Part shown: piece after piece, positions 43,860-53,085 of the stretch
How positions within the stretch are numbered: position 1 is the stretch's first letter
How the letters are laid out: each line of letters starts with the position of its first letter
Origin: Myxococcales bacterium
GTDB taxonomy: Bacteria > Myxococcota_A > Polyangia > Haliangiales > Haliangiaceae
Assembly: GCA_016707895.1 (NCBI GenBank)
Contig: JADJGV010000002.1
Span: 248,001 to 312,000 of the forward strand
Reading direction: 5' to 3'
Length of the DNA: 64,000 bases
Made by a program: the position numbers and the translations under genes
The notes under the pieces: generated by a model
What the model saw: only the letters and a program-made list of their open reading frames with translations
What the model was told of the DNA's origin: nothing
Databases searched by the model: none

Positions 43860-44966
43860 TCACCGGACCTCCGATGGATCGGCGAGGTCGGTCGAGCCCC
43901 AGCACCACACCCGCCCATCCGCGCGCTGGGCGCAGGCGTGGGCGTAGCCCGCGGCGAGCTCGACCACGTCGTCGATGACCGGCGCGATCGCGCCGACCAG
44001 GAACGCGTCGGCGCGGCCGAGCTGGCCGACCTCGTTGCTGCCCCAGCACGACACCACCCCGCCGCGATCGAGCGCGCACGTGTGGCGTTCGCCGACGACC
44101 ACGCGCGTGGCGTCGAGGTCGACGTGGTGGGGGTCGGGCACCACGCACGCGTCGCCCCGGGGGCACCCGCGCGCTGCCGTGAGGTCACCCACCTGGCCGT
44201 TGCGGTTGTCGCCCCAGCACGCCAGGCCGGCCGCGTCGATGACGCAGCGGTGGTGCGCCCCGATCGCCACGTCGACGACGCCGGTCTGCGCCTGCCGCTG
44301 GGGCGCGGCCCCGAAGCCGTCGCCCCAGCACCACAGCGCCTGCCCGCGATCGATCGCGCACACCGCTCCGCCGCCGATGACCACCCGGGCGGCGGCCAGC
44401 GCGGTGCCGTCCGGCATCCGGACCGGCGTCGGGGGATCGAGCGCGGGCAGCGTCGAGCCGCCCACGCGGCTGGCCACGCCCCAGCACACGACGCGATCCT
44501 CGGTCGTGATCGCGCAGCTCACGTCGTCGCCAGCCGCCAGCGCGCGGGCCGGCGGCAACGCGGCGACGCCGCCGACGCCGAGGACGCAGTTGGGCGCGGC
44601 GCCCTCGACGGTGGGCGGCGTGCACGCCCGGTTCGCGCCGAGCGCGCCGCGCCCGTGGTCGCCCCAGCAGTGGACGCTGCCGGTCGTCGACAGCGCGCAC
44701 GCGTGGCGTCGACCGACCGCGACGCTGACGATGGTGGGCAACTCGAGTGGTTCGACGTCGCCTTGCCCGTTGGTCGGGCGTGGCACGTCGTTACCGAAGA
44801 CCGCGAGATTCTGGGTGGCGCCGGGTTCCGGAACCGTGGCCACGAGCGTGTGGGTGTAGGCCAGCGACATCCCCCGTGCGGGGCCGGTCACGGCGCTCGG
44901 TGGGTCGGGAGTGAAGGTGCTGTCGCAGGCTGGGAGGAGGATCAGCGGTAAGAACAAGTGACGCAT
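43860..44966 (-). CDS. RCC1-like repeat lipoprotein
   Basis: 368 residues. Signal peptide RHLFLPLILLPAC with lipobox LPAC. The mature protein is a series of about six RCC1-type blades with the recurring Cys-Ala-Leu/Ile ... Cys-Trp-Gly pattern: GRRHACALSTTGSVHCWGDH, DDVSCAITTEDRVVCWGVAS, GGAVCAIDRGQALWCWGDGF, HHRCVIDAAGLACWGDNRNG and ERHTCALDRGGVVSCWGSNE. Paired Cys per blade suggest disulfide-stabilised blades outside the cytoplasm. RCC1 propellers bind partner proteins; the coupled beta-barrel gene is the obvious candidate partner. Confidence 0.9.
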   Translation of the reverse strand: MRHLFLPLILLPACDSTFTPDPPSAVTGPARGMSLAYTHTLVATVPEPGATQNLAVFGNDVPRPTNGQGDVEPLELPTIVSVAVGRRHACALSTTGSVHCWGDHGRGALGANRACTPPTVEGAAPNCVLGVGGVAALPPARALAAGDDVSCAITTEDRVVCWGVASRVGGSTLPALDPPTPVRMPDGTALAAARVVIGGGAVCAIDRGQALWCWGDGFGAAPQRQAQTGVVDVAIGAHHRCVIDAAGLACWGDNRNGQVGDLTAARGCPRGDACVVPDPHHVDLDATRVVVGERHTCALDRGGVVSCWGSNEVGQLGRADAFLVGAIAPVIDDVVELAAGYAHACAQRADGRVWCWGSTDLADPSEVR

Positions 44967-45100
44967 TGCCGCCCGGCAAACGCAATGGTTGGACCACGCT
45001 CAACTGGCTGTGATTACTAGATGAACGTGGTGGAAACTCGACCCGTGTGGGCAGTTCACCACGACCATGACCAGAAACCGCCCATGGCGGCGAACCGAAG
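44967..45100. promoter_or_regulatory. AT-richer upstream region of the RCC1-like lipoprotein
   Basis: 134 bp between the RCC1-like gene start and the end of the GNAT gene. It is visibly less GC-rich than its surroundings (for example GTGATTACTAGATGAACG near 45012-45029), which is expected of a promoter, but no confident -35/-10 pair was found. No coding frame is supported. Confidence 0.35.
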
Positions 45101-45637
45101 TCACCCCGCAGCGAGGCGCTTCTCCAGCACCTCGAACCGCAGGTCGGCGCGCTTGGGCTCGCCGAACCGCTCGTCGCCGTAGGGGAACGGGCGGTGGACG
45201 CCGGTGCGCACGTAGCCGCGGCGCTGGTAGTACGCGATCAGCTCGTCGCGCACGTCGATCACCGTCATCCGCATGACCGCCAGGCCCCACTCGTCGCGGA
45301 CCACGCGCTCGGCCGCGGCCAGGATTGCGCTGCCCAGCCCGCCGCCTTGCTGCCCCGGCGTCACCGCGAACAGCCCGAAGTAGCCGCCGGCGTCCTCGAC
45401 GCAGACGTGGGCGCAGGCCACCAGCCGGCCGCCGTCTTCGGCGACCAGGATCTGGCTCTGCGGTCGCGCCAGGCACGCGCGCACGTCGGTCGCGTCGGTG
45501 CGCCGCCCGCCCAGCAGGTCGGCCTCGGTGGTCCAGCCCGCGCGGCTGGCCTCACCGCGGTACGCCGACTCGACCAGCGCCACCAGCGCGTCGACGTCAT
45601 CGAGGGTGGCGCGGCGGATCGAGGCGGAGGCGGCCAT
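45101..45637 (-). CDS. GNAT family N-acetyltransferase
   Basis: 178 residues starting MAASASIRRATLDDVDALVA. Acetyl-CoA-binding motif A is FGLFAVTPGQQGGGLGSAIL (Q/R-x-x-G-x-G/A as QQGGGLG), followed by motif B AVMRMTVIDVRDELIAYYQR and RRGYVRTGVHRPFPYGD. GNAT enzymes move acetyl from acetyl-CoA to amines; the acceptor here is unknown. TAGAGT ends 8 nt before the ATG. Transcribed divergently from the lipoprotein/2OG oxygenase pair. Confidence 0.92.
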   Translation of the reverse strand: MAASASIRRATLDDVDALVALVESAYRGEASRAGWTTEADLLGGRRTDATDVRACLARPQSQILVAEDGGRLVACAHVCVEDAGGYFGLFAVTPGQQGGGLGSAILAAAERVVRDEWGLAVMRMTVIDVRDELIAYYQRRGYVRTGVHRPFPYGDERFGEPKRADLRFEVLEKRLAAG

Positions 45638-45697
45638 GCGCGCGGACTCTAGCAGCCCGCGCCGCGAATCGACTCACCACCGCGCGACCGCCGCCGC

Positions 45698-45726
45698 TTG
45701 TGTCGCCCCGCAGCGCTCGCTAACGT
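45698..45726 (+). promoter_or_regulatory. Predicted sigma-70-like promoter of the lipoprotein/2OG oxygenase pair
   Basis: TTGTGT at 45698-45703, a 17-bp spacer, then TAACGT at 45721-45726, which ends 8 nt before the ATG at 45735. The -35 element is a partial match. Confidence 0.45.
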
Positions 45727-45734
45727 CGACGATC

Positions 45735-46958
45735 ATGCCGCTGCGCGCGCGTCGTCGTGGTTGGTCAACGGCTCTCTTGATTGCGCCGGCCGTGCTCGCG
45801 GCGTGCGGCGGCGGTGGGCCGTCGTGGCAGGTGGTGGCGCGCGTCGACGGCGACGCGATCGTCGTCAACGCGTCGGGCGCGATCACCGGCGTGCGCGTCG
45901 GCGCGCACCGCATCGACCAGCGCGGGCCGACGGTGCCGAGCCTCCGCGTCCCCGCCGACGAGTTCGACGTGGGGGCGGCGACGATCAAGATCGAGGCGCT
46001 GCGCGGCGACAAGGTCGTCGCGACCAAGACGGTCACGGTCGACGTGCCGGCGAGCGCGCACCAGCCGCGGCTGGTGATCGACGGCTGCGCGACGCCCACG
46101 GACGAGACCGGCACCACGCCGCCGGCGCGGCCGCGGGTCGCGCTCACGCTGGCGTCGCCGCAGCTGGCCACCGCGGCCCCCGGGCGGCCGTCGCCGTCGG
46201 CGTGCAAGGTCGACGCGGCCGGCGCCGCGCAGGTCAGCGTCCAGGCCACCGTCGGCGCGGCGGTGACCGCGGGCGGCGCGGCCGTGGCGCTCACCGAGGG
46301 TTTCGGCGCGGTGCCGGTGGCGCTGTGGGACGTGCTCGCCGCGTGGCCGGCGCGCGCGCTGTTCCCCGACGTGCGCACCGAGCCGCCGCTGGGGGTGAGC
46401 GACGCGGCGCTGCCCGCCGGCGGGGTGGCGATCCCGATCGAGGTGAAGACCCGCCGCGCCAACCTGACCGCCGAGGTCCGGATCGCGCCCGACCCGGGCT
46501 TCCGCAAGGACCTGTCGACGTTCGTCACGCAGCAGCTCGGGGCCGGGCTGGTCGCGCGCTGCGACGGCGACGAGACCGCGTGGGCGCTGCGGGTCGACGA
46601 CGGGCGCACGCCCGAGCACCCGACGACCCTGGCGGCACCCGGCGCGACCCTGGGCGCGCTGCGGGTGATCGTGCGCGGCACGCCGGCCGCGCCGCGCACC
46701 GTCGGCACCTGCGGCCCGTACCAGCTCGTCGCCGGCGCGCGCCCCGAGACGATGGCCCGGGTCGAGCACGATCTGACGCTGACCGCGATCGACGTGTGCA
46801 CCGGCAAGCCCCTCGCCACCGCGACGCTCTCGGCCGCCGCGGCGCCGTGCCCGACCACCGCCGACACCGGCGGCCCGGCCGACGTCTGGCCGACCGTCGA
46901 CGAGCTCGCGGCCTGGGGCGCGGCGGCGGTGCCGGCCCAGCCCCCGACCGCGCCGTGA
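45735..46958 (+). CDS. Lipoprotein of unknown function coupled to a 2OG oxygenase
   Basis: 407 residues from ATG 45735. Signal peptide RARRRGWSTALLIAPAVLAA before Cys (lipobox LAAC). The mature protein is beta-rich with Ig-like segments (WQVVARVDGDAIVVNASGAI, VVATKTVTVDVPASAHQPRL) and a central part with AAVTAGGAAVALTEGFG. No family recognised. The final codons overlap the next gene (GTGA), so its translation is coupled to the 2OG-Fe(II) oxygenase; the pair is the main clue to function. Confidence 0.7.
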   Translation: MPLRARRRGWSTALLIAPAVLAACGGGGPSWQVVARVDGDAIVVNASGAITGVRVGAHRIDQRGPTVPSLRVPADEFDVGAATIKIEALRGDKVVATKTVTVDVPASAHQPRLVIDGCATPTDETGTTPPARPRVALTLASPQLATAAPGRPSPSACKVDAAGAAQVSVQATVGAAVTAGGAAVALTEGFGAVPVALWDVLAAWPARALFPDVRTEPPLGVSDAALPAGGVAIPIEVKTRRANLTAEVRIAPDPGFRKDLSTFVTQQLGAGLVARCDGDETAWALRVDDGRTPEHPTTLAAPGATLGALRVIVRGTPAAPRTVGTCGPYQLVAGARPETMARVEHDLTLTAIDVCTGKPLATATLSAAAAPCPTTADTGGPADVWPTVDELAAWGAAAVPAQPPTAP

Positions 46959-47716
46959 CCCCGCTGGTCCGCAGCCTGCCGGCGTTCACGCCGTGGTCGT
47001 TCGACCGCGCGGCGCTGCTCGCGCTGGGGCGCGCCCACCACGCCGCGTACCGCGCCGCGCGACCGTACCCGCACGTCGTCATCGATGGCCTGCTGGGCGA
47101 CGCGCGCTCGGCGGCGCTGGCCCAGGCGTTCCCGCCGCCGACCCACCCGCACTGGAAGCGGCGCGACCACGTCGAGCAAGCCGCGCGGCTGTCGCAGCTG
47201 CAGCGCAACGACTTCGCCGACGTCGATCCCGCGCTGCGCTGGCTCCTGGCCGAGCTCGGCGGCATGACGTTCCTCGACTTCCTCGGCGCGCTCAGCGGGC
47301 AGCGCGGGCTGATCGCCGATCCGCACTTCGTCGGCGCCGGCCCGATGGCGACGTTGCCCGGCGGCCACCTCGCCGTGCACGCCGACTTCAACCGCGACAG
47401 CGCGCGCCACCTCGATCGCGCGCTCACGGTGCTGTACTACCTGCCGACCGCCTGGGACGACGCCTGGGGCGGCGAGCTGGAGCTGTGGGACCGCGCGCGC
47501 ACCCGGCGCGAGGTGGCGATCGCCCCGCGGCGCGACCGCCTGGTGGTGATGGCCTACGGCGAGGACCACTGGCACGGCCACCCGGCGCCGCTGCGCTGCC
47601 CCGCAGGGCACGCCCGCGCGGTGATCGGCGCCTATTATTACGTCGCGCGCGCGGCCCCCGGCGACGACGACCACGCCCACGGCGCGATCTGGGCCGGCCC
47701 CCCGGCCGCCAGTTGA
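46955..47716 (+). CDS. 2OG-Fe(II) oxygenase (prolyl hydroxylase-like)
   Basis: 253 residues from GTG 46955, overlapping the upstream stop. The double-stranded beta-helix core has the Fe(II) ligands HADFNRD (His-x-Asp, near residue 140) and a distal His in HWHGHPAPL near residue 205, with Arg in GHARAVIGAY as the 2-oxoglutarate anchor. The segment HLDRALTVLYYLPTAWDDAW followed by GGELELWD is typical of prolyl-4-hydroxylase-type enzymes. It would hydroxylate a protein or small molecule using O2 and 2-oxoglutarate. The substrate may be connected with the lipoprotein encoded just upstream. Confidence 0.88.
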   Translation: MTPLVRSLPAFTPWSFDRAALLALGRAHHAAYRAARPYPHVVIDGLLGDARSAALAQAFPPPTHPHWKRRDHVEQAARLSQLQRNDFADVDPALRWLLAELGGMTFLDFLGALSGQRGLIADPHFVGAGPMATLPGGHLAVHADFNRDSARHLDRALTVLYYLPTAWDDAWGGELELWDRARTRREVAIAPRRDRLVVMAYGEDHWHGHPAPLRCPAGHARAVIGAYYYVARAAPGDDDHAHGAIWAGPPAAS

Positions 47717-47741
47717 CGAGGTGGGATACCGCCACTACGGT
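47713..47741 (+). promoter_or_regulatory. Predicted sigma-70-like promoter of the 47.7-49.5 kb cluster
   Basis: TTGACG at 47713-47718 (one mismatch to TTGACA), a 17-bp spacer and TACGGT at 47736-47741, 7 nt before the ATG at 47749. The best -35/-10 pair in the window; the -35 overlaps the end of the 2OG oxygenase gene. Confidence 0.55.
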
Positions 47742-47748
47742 GTGCGCA

Positions 47749-48449
47749 ATGCTCCACCGCACCTCTCGCATCGTGCTGGCCGTCGCCCTGGTGGCGGCGT
47801 CGACCACCGCCGCGTGTACCTCGAAGCGTGAGTCCACCGACCGCTGGACCACCACCGAGAACACCAACGTCAAGATCGACTGGGACAAGGTCAACGACGC
47901 TTACAAGAAGGCGGAAGGCCCGGCCGATCTCGAGCGGCGGATCAACGAGATCTACGAGGGCGACGAGGTGGTGTCGATCGCGGTCCACGACGTCGACGCC
48001 AAGACCCAGGTGGTCACCGGCTTCTTCGACAAGAACACCGACGGCCAGGTCGACGAGCCCGAGAAGATCTTCACGATCACCCGGGTCATCACCGGCGAGG
48101 GTGAGGGCCAGTACCAGACCGCCGGCTACGGGCACTACGCCGGCTACAGCTCGCCGATGTTCGGCATCATGTCGGGCATGCTGATGGGCTCGATGCTCGC
48201 CAGCATGATGATGCCGACCTACGTGCCGATGTACACGCAGCCGTACACCACCAGCGCCGCCCGCCACGGCGAGCTGCGCAGCCAGCGGTCCAGCTACCGC
48301 GCGCAGTACCCCGACCGGTTCGCCAAGAAGTCGGCCACCGGCCGCAGCTACGGCGGCTCGAGCGGCACCAAGCGCACCCCGCCGCGGTCGCGCGGAGGCA
48401 GCCGGTTCGGCGGCCGCGCCAGCACCCTGCCGCGCGTCGTCCTGACGGC

Positions 48450-48453
<4 letters not shown>
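47749..48453 (+). CDS. Lipoprotein with low-complexity C-terminus
   Basis: 234 residues from ATG 47749. Signal peptide LHRTSRIVLAVALVAASTTA before Ala-Cys (lipobox TAAC). The mature part starts with charged helices (KIDWDKVNDAYKKAEGPADL) and an alpha/beta segment (SIAVHDVDAKTQVVTGFFDK with NTDGQVDEPEK, an EF-hand-like Asp-x-Asp/Asn-x-Asp loop). A Met/Gly/Tyr-rich stretch (GIMSGMLMGSMLASMMMPTY) and a basic Ser/Arg/Gly tail follow. No family recognised. Overlaps the next gene (GTGA). Confidence 0.7.
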
Positions 48454-48955
<502 letters not shown>

Positions 48956-48959
<4 letters not shown>

Positions 48960-49462
48960 CCGAACTGATCCGCCGCCCCGCCGCCGCCGTCGTCGACGCC
49001 GACGCCATCCGCACCTACGCCGGCATCTACGTCCTGAAGAAGATGGACCTCAAGCCCGCCGACGGCGGCGTCGTGTTCCCGATCGGCCTGCCCGCCGAGC
49101 TGTCGCCGATCGACGAGGTGCTGGCCGACCTGTCGAGCCGCGGCCTGGTGGAGATGAGCCGGTGGCGCGATCGCTGGAACCTGACCAAGGCCGGCGTGGC
49201 CCACCTGGCGACGCTGATCGACGAGGCGACCGACCTGATCGACGAGTTCGACGACGACGAGCTGCCCGAGGTCGTGGCCGAGCTGCGCCGGCGCAACCTC
49301 GACCCGCTGCGCGCGCGCTTCCTGTGGGGCTGGTACGACGGCGAGTTCGACGACCTGCTCGAGTTCCAGCGCCAGCGCGGCGTCGCCGAGCCGCAGCCGC
49401 TGTGGGCGTACTACCTGACCGACGACGAGTTCTACGCTGAGCTGGCCCGCGATCTCGCGTAG
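48956..49462 (+). CDS. Hypothetical helical protein in coupled cluster
   Basis: 168 residues from ATG 48956 (MTELIRRPAAAVVDADAIRT), overlapping the previous stop (ATGA). A winged-helix-like central part (DEVLADLSSRGLVEMSRWRD, RWNLTKAGVAHLATLIDEAT) is followed by an acidic helical C-terminus (DEFDDDELPEVVAELRRRNL). The winged-helix impression suggests nucleic-acid binding but is not secure. Last gene of a three-gene coupled cluster. Confidence 0.65.
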
Positions 49463-49475
49463 CCGGTCGGCGCGC

Positions 49476-50846
49476 TCACGCCCGGCCGTGGCTGGCCCGG
49501 CAGGTCTTGTCGTAGAGGTCGCGCAGCACGTTCTGGGGATCGGTGCGGCGCTTGACCCGCGCGTAGTTGGGCCGGTTCCAGGTCCGCCAGAACTCGTGCT
49601 CGTCGTAGTAGTTGTGCGAGCGGAGCGTCTTGACCCCGCCGAACCCGGCGAGCGCGCGCTCGAGCTCGCGGTAGTAGTTGCGGCCGGCGGGCTGCGGCGC
49701 CCCCGCGACCGCGAGATCGACGTACAGGTCGTCGGTGACGCCCGCGAACACCGCCGGCGCCAGCCACTCGTAGCGGTGGCCGGGACGGTACGGCATGCAG
49801 CCCACCGGGTAGTGGCCGATCGTGCGCTGGTACCAGGCGAGGAACGTCGGCGCGCGGCTCAGCGGCACCAGCACGTCGAGGGTGAGGTCGGGGTGGTCGG
49901 CGTGCACGAGGCGCTGGAACCACTGGCCGATCCGGCCCAGCGCGTTGACGTCGAACATCCGGTTGGCGCGTCCGACGCCTCGGTCTCGGAAGTAGTACGC
50001 CTCGGTGGCCAGGTAGGCCTCGTCCGCGTCCCGGGCGGCGCGGGGGCGCTCGCCGTGGCCCGCCGGCGCCTCGTCGACGAAGCGGCCGACGGTCAGCACC
50101 AGCTCGTCGGGCGCGTAGATCATGCCGTCCATGAAGTCCACGTCGTCGGCGCGCTGGTGCGCGCGCATCGCCGCCAGGAACGCGTCGAGCTGGTCGAAGC
50201 GCTGGCGGACCACGTGGACCCACGGGCGGGCCGGGATCAGCTGGAACGTGAGCTTGGTCAGCACGCCCAGCGTGCCGAACGTGCCGTGCATCATCTGGAA
50301 GGTGAGCGGGTCGTGCTCGGGGGTGCAGGTGAGCACCTCGCCGGTCGCGGTGACCACCTCGTACGCCAGGCAGGTGTCGTGGAAGCCGCCGTGGCGGAAC
50401 GAGGTCGACTCGATCGAGCCGCCGGCCACCGCGCCGCCGATGGTGATGGTCTCGAGCTCGGGGACGACCGCCGGCGCCAGGCCGTAGGGCAGGGTGGCGG
50501 CCACCAGGTCCACGAACGTCACGCCCGGCTCGGCGACGCAGGTCCGCGCCGCGGGGTCGATCGCCAGGATCGAGTTCAGGTCGCGGATGTCGAGCTTGTC
50601 ATCGGTGCGCCGCCGGTCGTGCGGTCTTGTCACCATGTGCGAGGCCGCCCGCTTCTGCAGCACCAGCGGGCGGATCGACCGCCGCGCGCGCAGGTCGTGC
50701 ACGACCCGCGCGACCTTGCGTTCGTGCTCGGACGGGTCGCTGCACACCGTGCGGCGGCCGGCCCGCCCGCGCCGGGGCACGCCGCCCGAGGCGCGCGCGC
50801 TGACGAGGTCCGAGGTGCCGACGAAACGAGCGGGAGGGATAGCCAT
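49476..50846 (-). CDS. DHCR24/DWARF1-like FAD-linked oxidoreductase
   Basis: 456 residues from ATG 50844-50846. The FAD-binding (PCMH-type) half has LDIRDLNSILAIDPAARTCV, then EPGVTF, PELETITIGGAVAGGSIEST and SFRHGGFHDTCLAYEVVTAT. The last two blocks read very like Delta24-sterol reductase (DHCR24, plant DWARF1), where IESSSHKYGLFQ and TAYELV occur. Further shared features are HGTFGTLGVLTKLTFQLIPA, GRFVDEAP and MPYRPGHRYEWL. DHCR24 reduces the side-chain C24 double bond of sterols using FAD and NADPH; some myxobacteria make sterols. No other sterol gene is in the window, so a different alkene or alcohol substrate is possible. Confidence 0.85.
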   Translation of the reverse strand: MAIPPARFVGTSDLVSARASGGVPRRGRAGRRTVCSDPSEHERKVARVVHDLRARRSIRPLVLQKRAASHMVTRPHDRRRTDDKLDIRDLNSILAIDPAARTCVAEPGVTFVDLVAATLPYGLAPAVVPELETITIGGAVAGGSIESTSFRHGGFHDTCLAYEVVTATGEVLTCTPEHDPLTFQMMHGTFGTLGVLTKLTFQLIPARPWVHVVRQRFDQLDAFLAAMRAHQRADDVDFMDGMIYAPDELVLTVGRFVDEAPAGHGERPRAARDADEAYLATEAYYFRDRGVGRANRMFDVNALGRIGQWFQRLVHADHPDLTLDVLVPLSRAPTFLAWYQRTIGHYPVGCMPYRPGHRYEWLAPAVFAGVTDDLYVDLAVAGAPQPAGRNYYRELERALAGFGGVKTLRSHNYYDEHEFWRTWNRPNYARVKRRTDPQNVLRDLYDKTCRASHGRA

Positions 50847-50954
50847 GGCGAGCGGTGGAGTTGCAAGCGATGGGCCGCCGGGCGCTCCGTCGCCCGGACG
50901 TTTGGTCGCAGGGCGCGCCGCTGGCCGGCGCGCGGCCGCCCGGTAGGATGGGGC

Positions 50955-51959
50955 ATGGCTTCGACGGCGCGCGGCAACGTGCGGATCCAGGCGGTGGTCG
51001 TGGCGGCCGGCGTCGCGCTCCTGGCGATCAAGTTCACCGCGTGGAGCCTGACCCGCAGCAACACGATCTTGAGCGACGCGCTCGAGAGCATCGTCAACGT
51101 CACCGCCGGGACCTTCGCGCTGTACAGCCTGTGGCTCGCGGCCCAGCCGCGCGACCGCGAGCACCCCTACGGCCACGGCAAGATCGAGTTCATCTCGGCC
51201 GGCATCGAGGGCGGGCTGGTGATGGTGGCCGGCGGGCTGATCATCTGGCGCGCGGTGCAGGCGCTGCTCGCCCACCAGCAGCTCCACGATCTCGGCATCG
51301 GCATCGCGCTGACCGGATCGGCCGGCGCGCTCAACCTGGTGATGGGCCTCGGCCTGCAGCGCCGCGGCCGCCGCCTGCACTCGATCACCATGGAGGCCAG
51401 CGGCGCGCACCTGCTCAGCGACGCGTGGAGCACGGTGGCGATGGTGGTCGGCCTGGTGCTGATCCGCATCACCGGCGTGCTGTGGCTCGATCAGCTGTTC
51501 GCGATCGTGTTCGCGTTCTACATCATCTTCACCGGGCTGCGGGTGTTCCGCCGCTCGGTCGCCGGGATCATGGACGAGGCCGACCATGAGCTGGCGGCCA
51601 AGGTGATCGCGCAGCTCGAGGCCGCGCGCCGGCCGCCGTGGATCGACGTCCACAACTTCCGCACGATCACCTACGGCGCCGTGCTGCACGTCGACTGCCA
51701 CGTGACCTTGCCCTGGTACTACACGCTGGCCCAGGCCCACCAGGAGATCACCGCGATCGAGCGGCTGGTCAACGGTCACGATCGCGAGGTCGAGCTGTTC
51801 ATCCACATGGACCCGTGCGTGCCGCGGTCGTGCGGCATCTGCACGCTCGCCGACTGCCCCGAGCGCAAGGCGCCGCTGGCCCGCCGCATCCCGTGGGCGC
51901 TCGAGACCGTGCTGGCCGACGCCCGCCACGGCGCGGGCGCCGACGCCGCGCCGCCCTGA
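50955..51959 (+). CDS. Cation diffusion facilitator (CDF) exporter
   Basis: 334 residues from ATG 50955 with TAGGAT 5 nt upstream. Six transmembrane helices, with metal-site segments TILSDALESIVNV (helix 2) and GAHLLSDAWSTVAMV (helix 5), and the interhelical HPYGHGKIEFISA typical of CDF. A cytosolic C-domain (residues ~210-300) has VHNFRTITYGAVLHVDCHVT and LFIHMDPCVPRSCGICTLAD, with a cluster of four Cys. CDF proteins export Zn2+, Mn2+, Co2+ or Fe2+ in exchange for protons. The Cys-rich tail is a feature of one CDF subgroup. The RND pair follows 70 bp downstream. Confidence 0.9.
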   Translation: MASTARGNVRIQAVVVAAGVALLAIKFTAWSLTRSNTILSDALESIVNVTAGTFALYSLWLAAQPRDREHPYGHGKIEFISAGIEGGLVMVAGGLIIWRAVQALLAHQQLHDLGIGIALTGSAGALNLVMGLGLQRRGRRLHSITMEASGAHLLSDAWSTVAMVVGLVLIRITGVLWLDQLFAIVFAFYIIFTGLRVFRRSVAGIMDEADHELAAKVIAQLEAARRPPWIDVHNFRTITYGAVLHVDCHVTLPWYYTLAQAHQEITAIERLVNGHDREVELFIHMDPCVPRSCGICTLADCPERKAPLARRIPWALETVLADARHGAGADAAPP

Positions 51960-52029
51960 GTCCCGCCGCGATTCCAGGGGGATGCGCCGCCGCGAACCTC
52001 TTGGCCGGCGCGCGGCTCTCACGCGTTCG

Positions 52030-53085
52030 ATGCCCCGCGTCAAACGCAGTCTGATCCTCGGCGGCGCGCTGCTCGCGCTCGCCGCCTGTCATGGTGACCA
52101 GCGCGCCGCGCCCGCGGCGGCTCGCCCGGTGATCGCCGTGCAGACCACGCCGGCCCGCGCCGAGGCGCCGGTACGCGGCGTCGCGGCGGTCGGCGCGGTG
52201 CGCGCGCAGGAGAGCGTCGAGATCGCGCCCAGCGTGATGGGCAAGATCACCGAGCTGCGGTGCGTGATCGGCGAGCGCGTCGCGAGCGGCGACGTCGTCG
52301 CGCGGCTGTCGGTGCGCGAGCTGTCCGCCCGGGTCGACCAGGCCCGCGAGGCGCTGGCCAACGCGGCGCTCGAGCTCGACCGCGCCGGCAAGCTGATGGC
52401 CCAGCGCGCCATCCCCGGGGCCGAGTACGACGCGCTCGCGTCGCGGCACCGGATCGCCACCGCCGGGCTGGCCGAGGCCGAGACGATGGCCCGCTACGCC
52501 ACCGTGCGCGCGCCGATCGCCGGCGTCGTCACCGCCAAGCGCAGCAACGTCGGCGACATGGGCCTGCCCGGCCAGCCGCTGTGCGTGATCGAGGACCCGT
52601 CGTCGTTCCGGTTCGAGGCCACCATCCCCGAGACGCTGATCCGGCAGGTGGCGATCGGCGCCCGCCTCGACGTCAAGCTCGACATGCTCGACGCCGCGGT
52701 CACGGCCGCGGTGGTCGAGATCGCCCCCACCACCGACCCCGCCAGCCGCACCGTGCTGGTCAAGCTCGAGCTGCCGGCCGATCCGACGCTGCGGGTCGGC
52801 GCGTTCGGCCGCGTGATGGTGCCGTCGGTCGCGGTGCCGACGGTCACGGTGCCGGCGAGCGCCGTGGTCCGCAATGGCCAGCTGGCGTCGGTGTTCGTGG
52901 TCCAGGACGGCAAGGCCGTGCTCCGCCTGGTGCGCACCGGCCGGGTCATCACCGACGCCGCCGGCGACCGCGTCGAGATCACCGCCGGGGTCACGGCCGG
53001 CGACGCGATCGTCGTCGCGCCGCCCGCGGCGCTGGTCGACGGCCAGCGGGTCACCGCCGGCGCCGCTGCGGGGCGGCCGTCGTGA
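52030..53085 (+). CDS. RND efflux periplasmic adaptor (lipoprotein)
   Basis: 351 residues from ATG 52030. Signal peptide with lipobox LAAC (KRSLILGGALLALAAC). Membrane-fusion-protein layout: a beta-barrel/lipoyl part (VEIAPSVMGKITELRCVIGE, RVASGDVVARLSVRELSARV), a short helical hairpin (QAREALANAALELDRAGKLM), the second lipoyl half (ATVRAPIAGVVTAKRSNVGD) and C-terminal barrel (GRVMVPSVAVPTVTVPASAV). It bridges the inner-membrane pump and an outer-membrane channel. It overlaps the pump gene by GTGA. No outer-membrane channel gene is adjacent. Confidence 0.9.
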   Translation: MPRVKRSLILGGALLALAACHGDQRAAPAAARPVIAVQTTPARAEAPVRGVAAVGAVRAQESVEIAPSVMGKITELRCVIGERVASGDVVARLSVRELSARVDQAREALANAALELDRAGKLMAQRAIPGAEYDALASRHRIATAGLAEAETMARYATVRAPIAGVVTAKRSNVGDMGLPGQPLCVIEDPSSFRFEATIPETLIRQVAIGARLDVKLDMLDAAVTAAVVEIAPTTDPASRTVLVKLELPADPTLRVGAFGRVMVPSVAVPTVTVPASAVVRNGQLASVFVVQDGKAVLRLVRTGRVITDAAGDRVEITAGVTAGDAIVVAPPAALVDGQRVTAGAAAGRPS

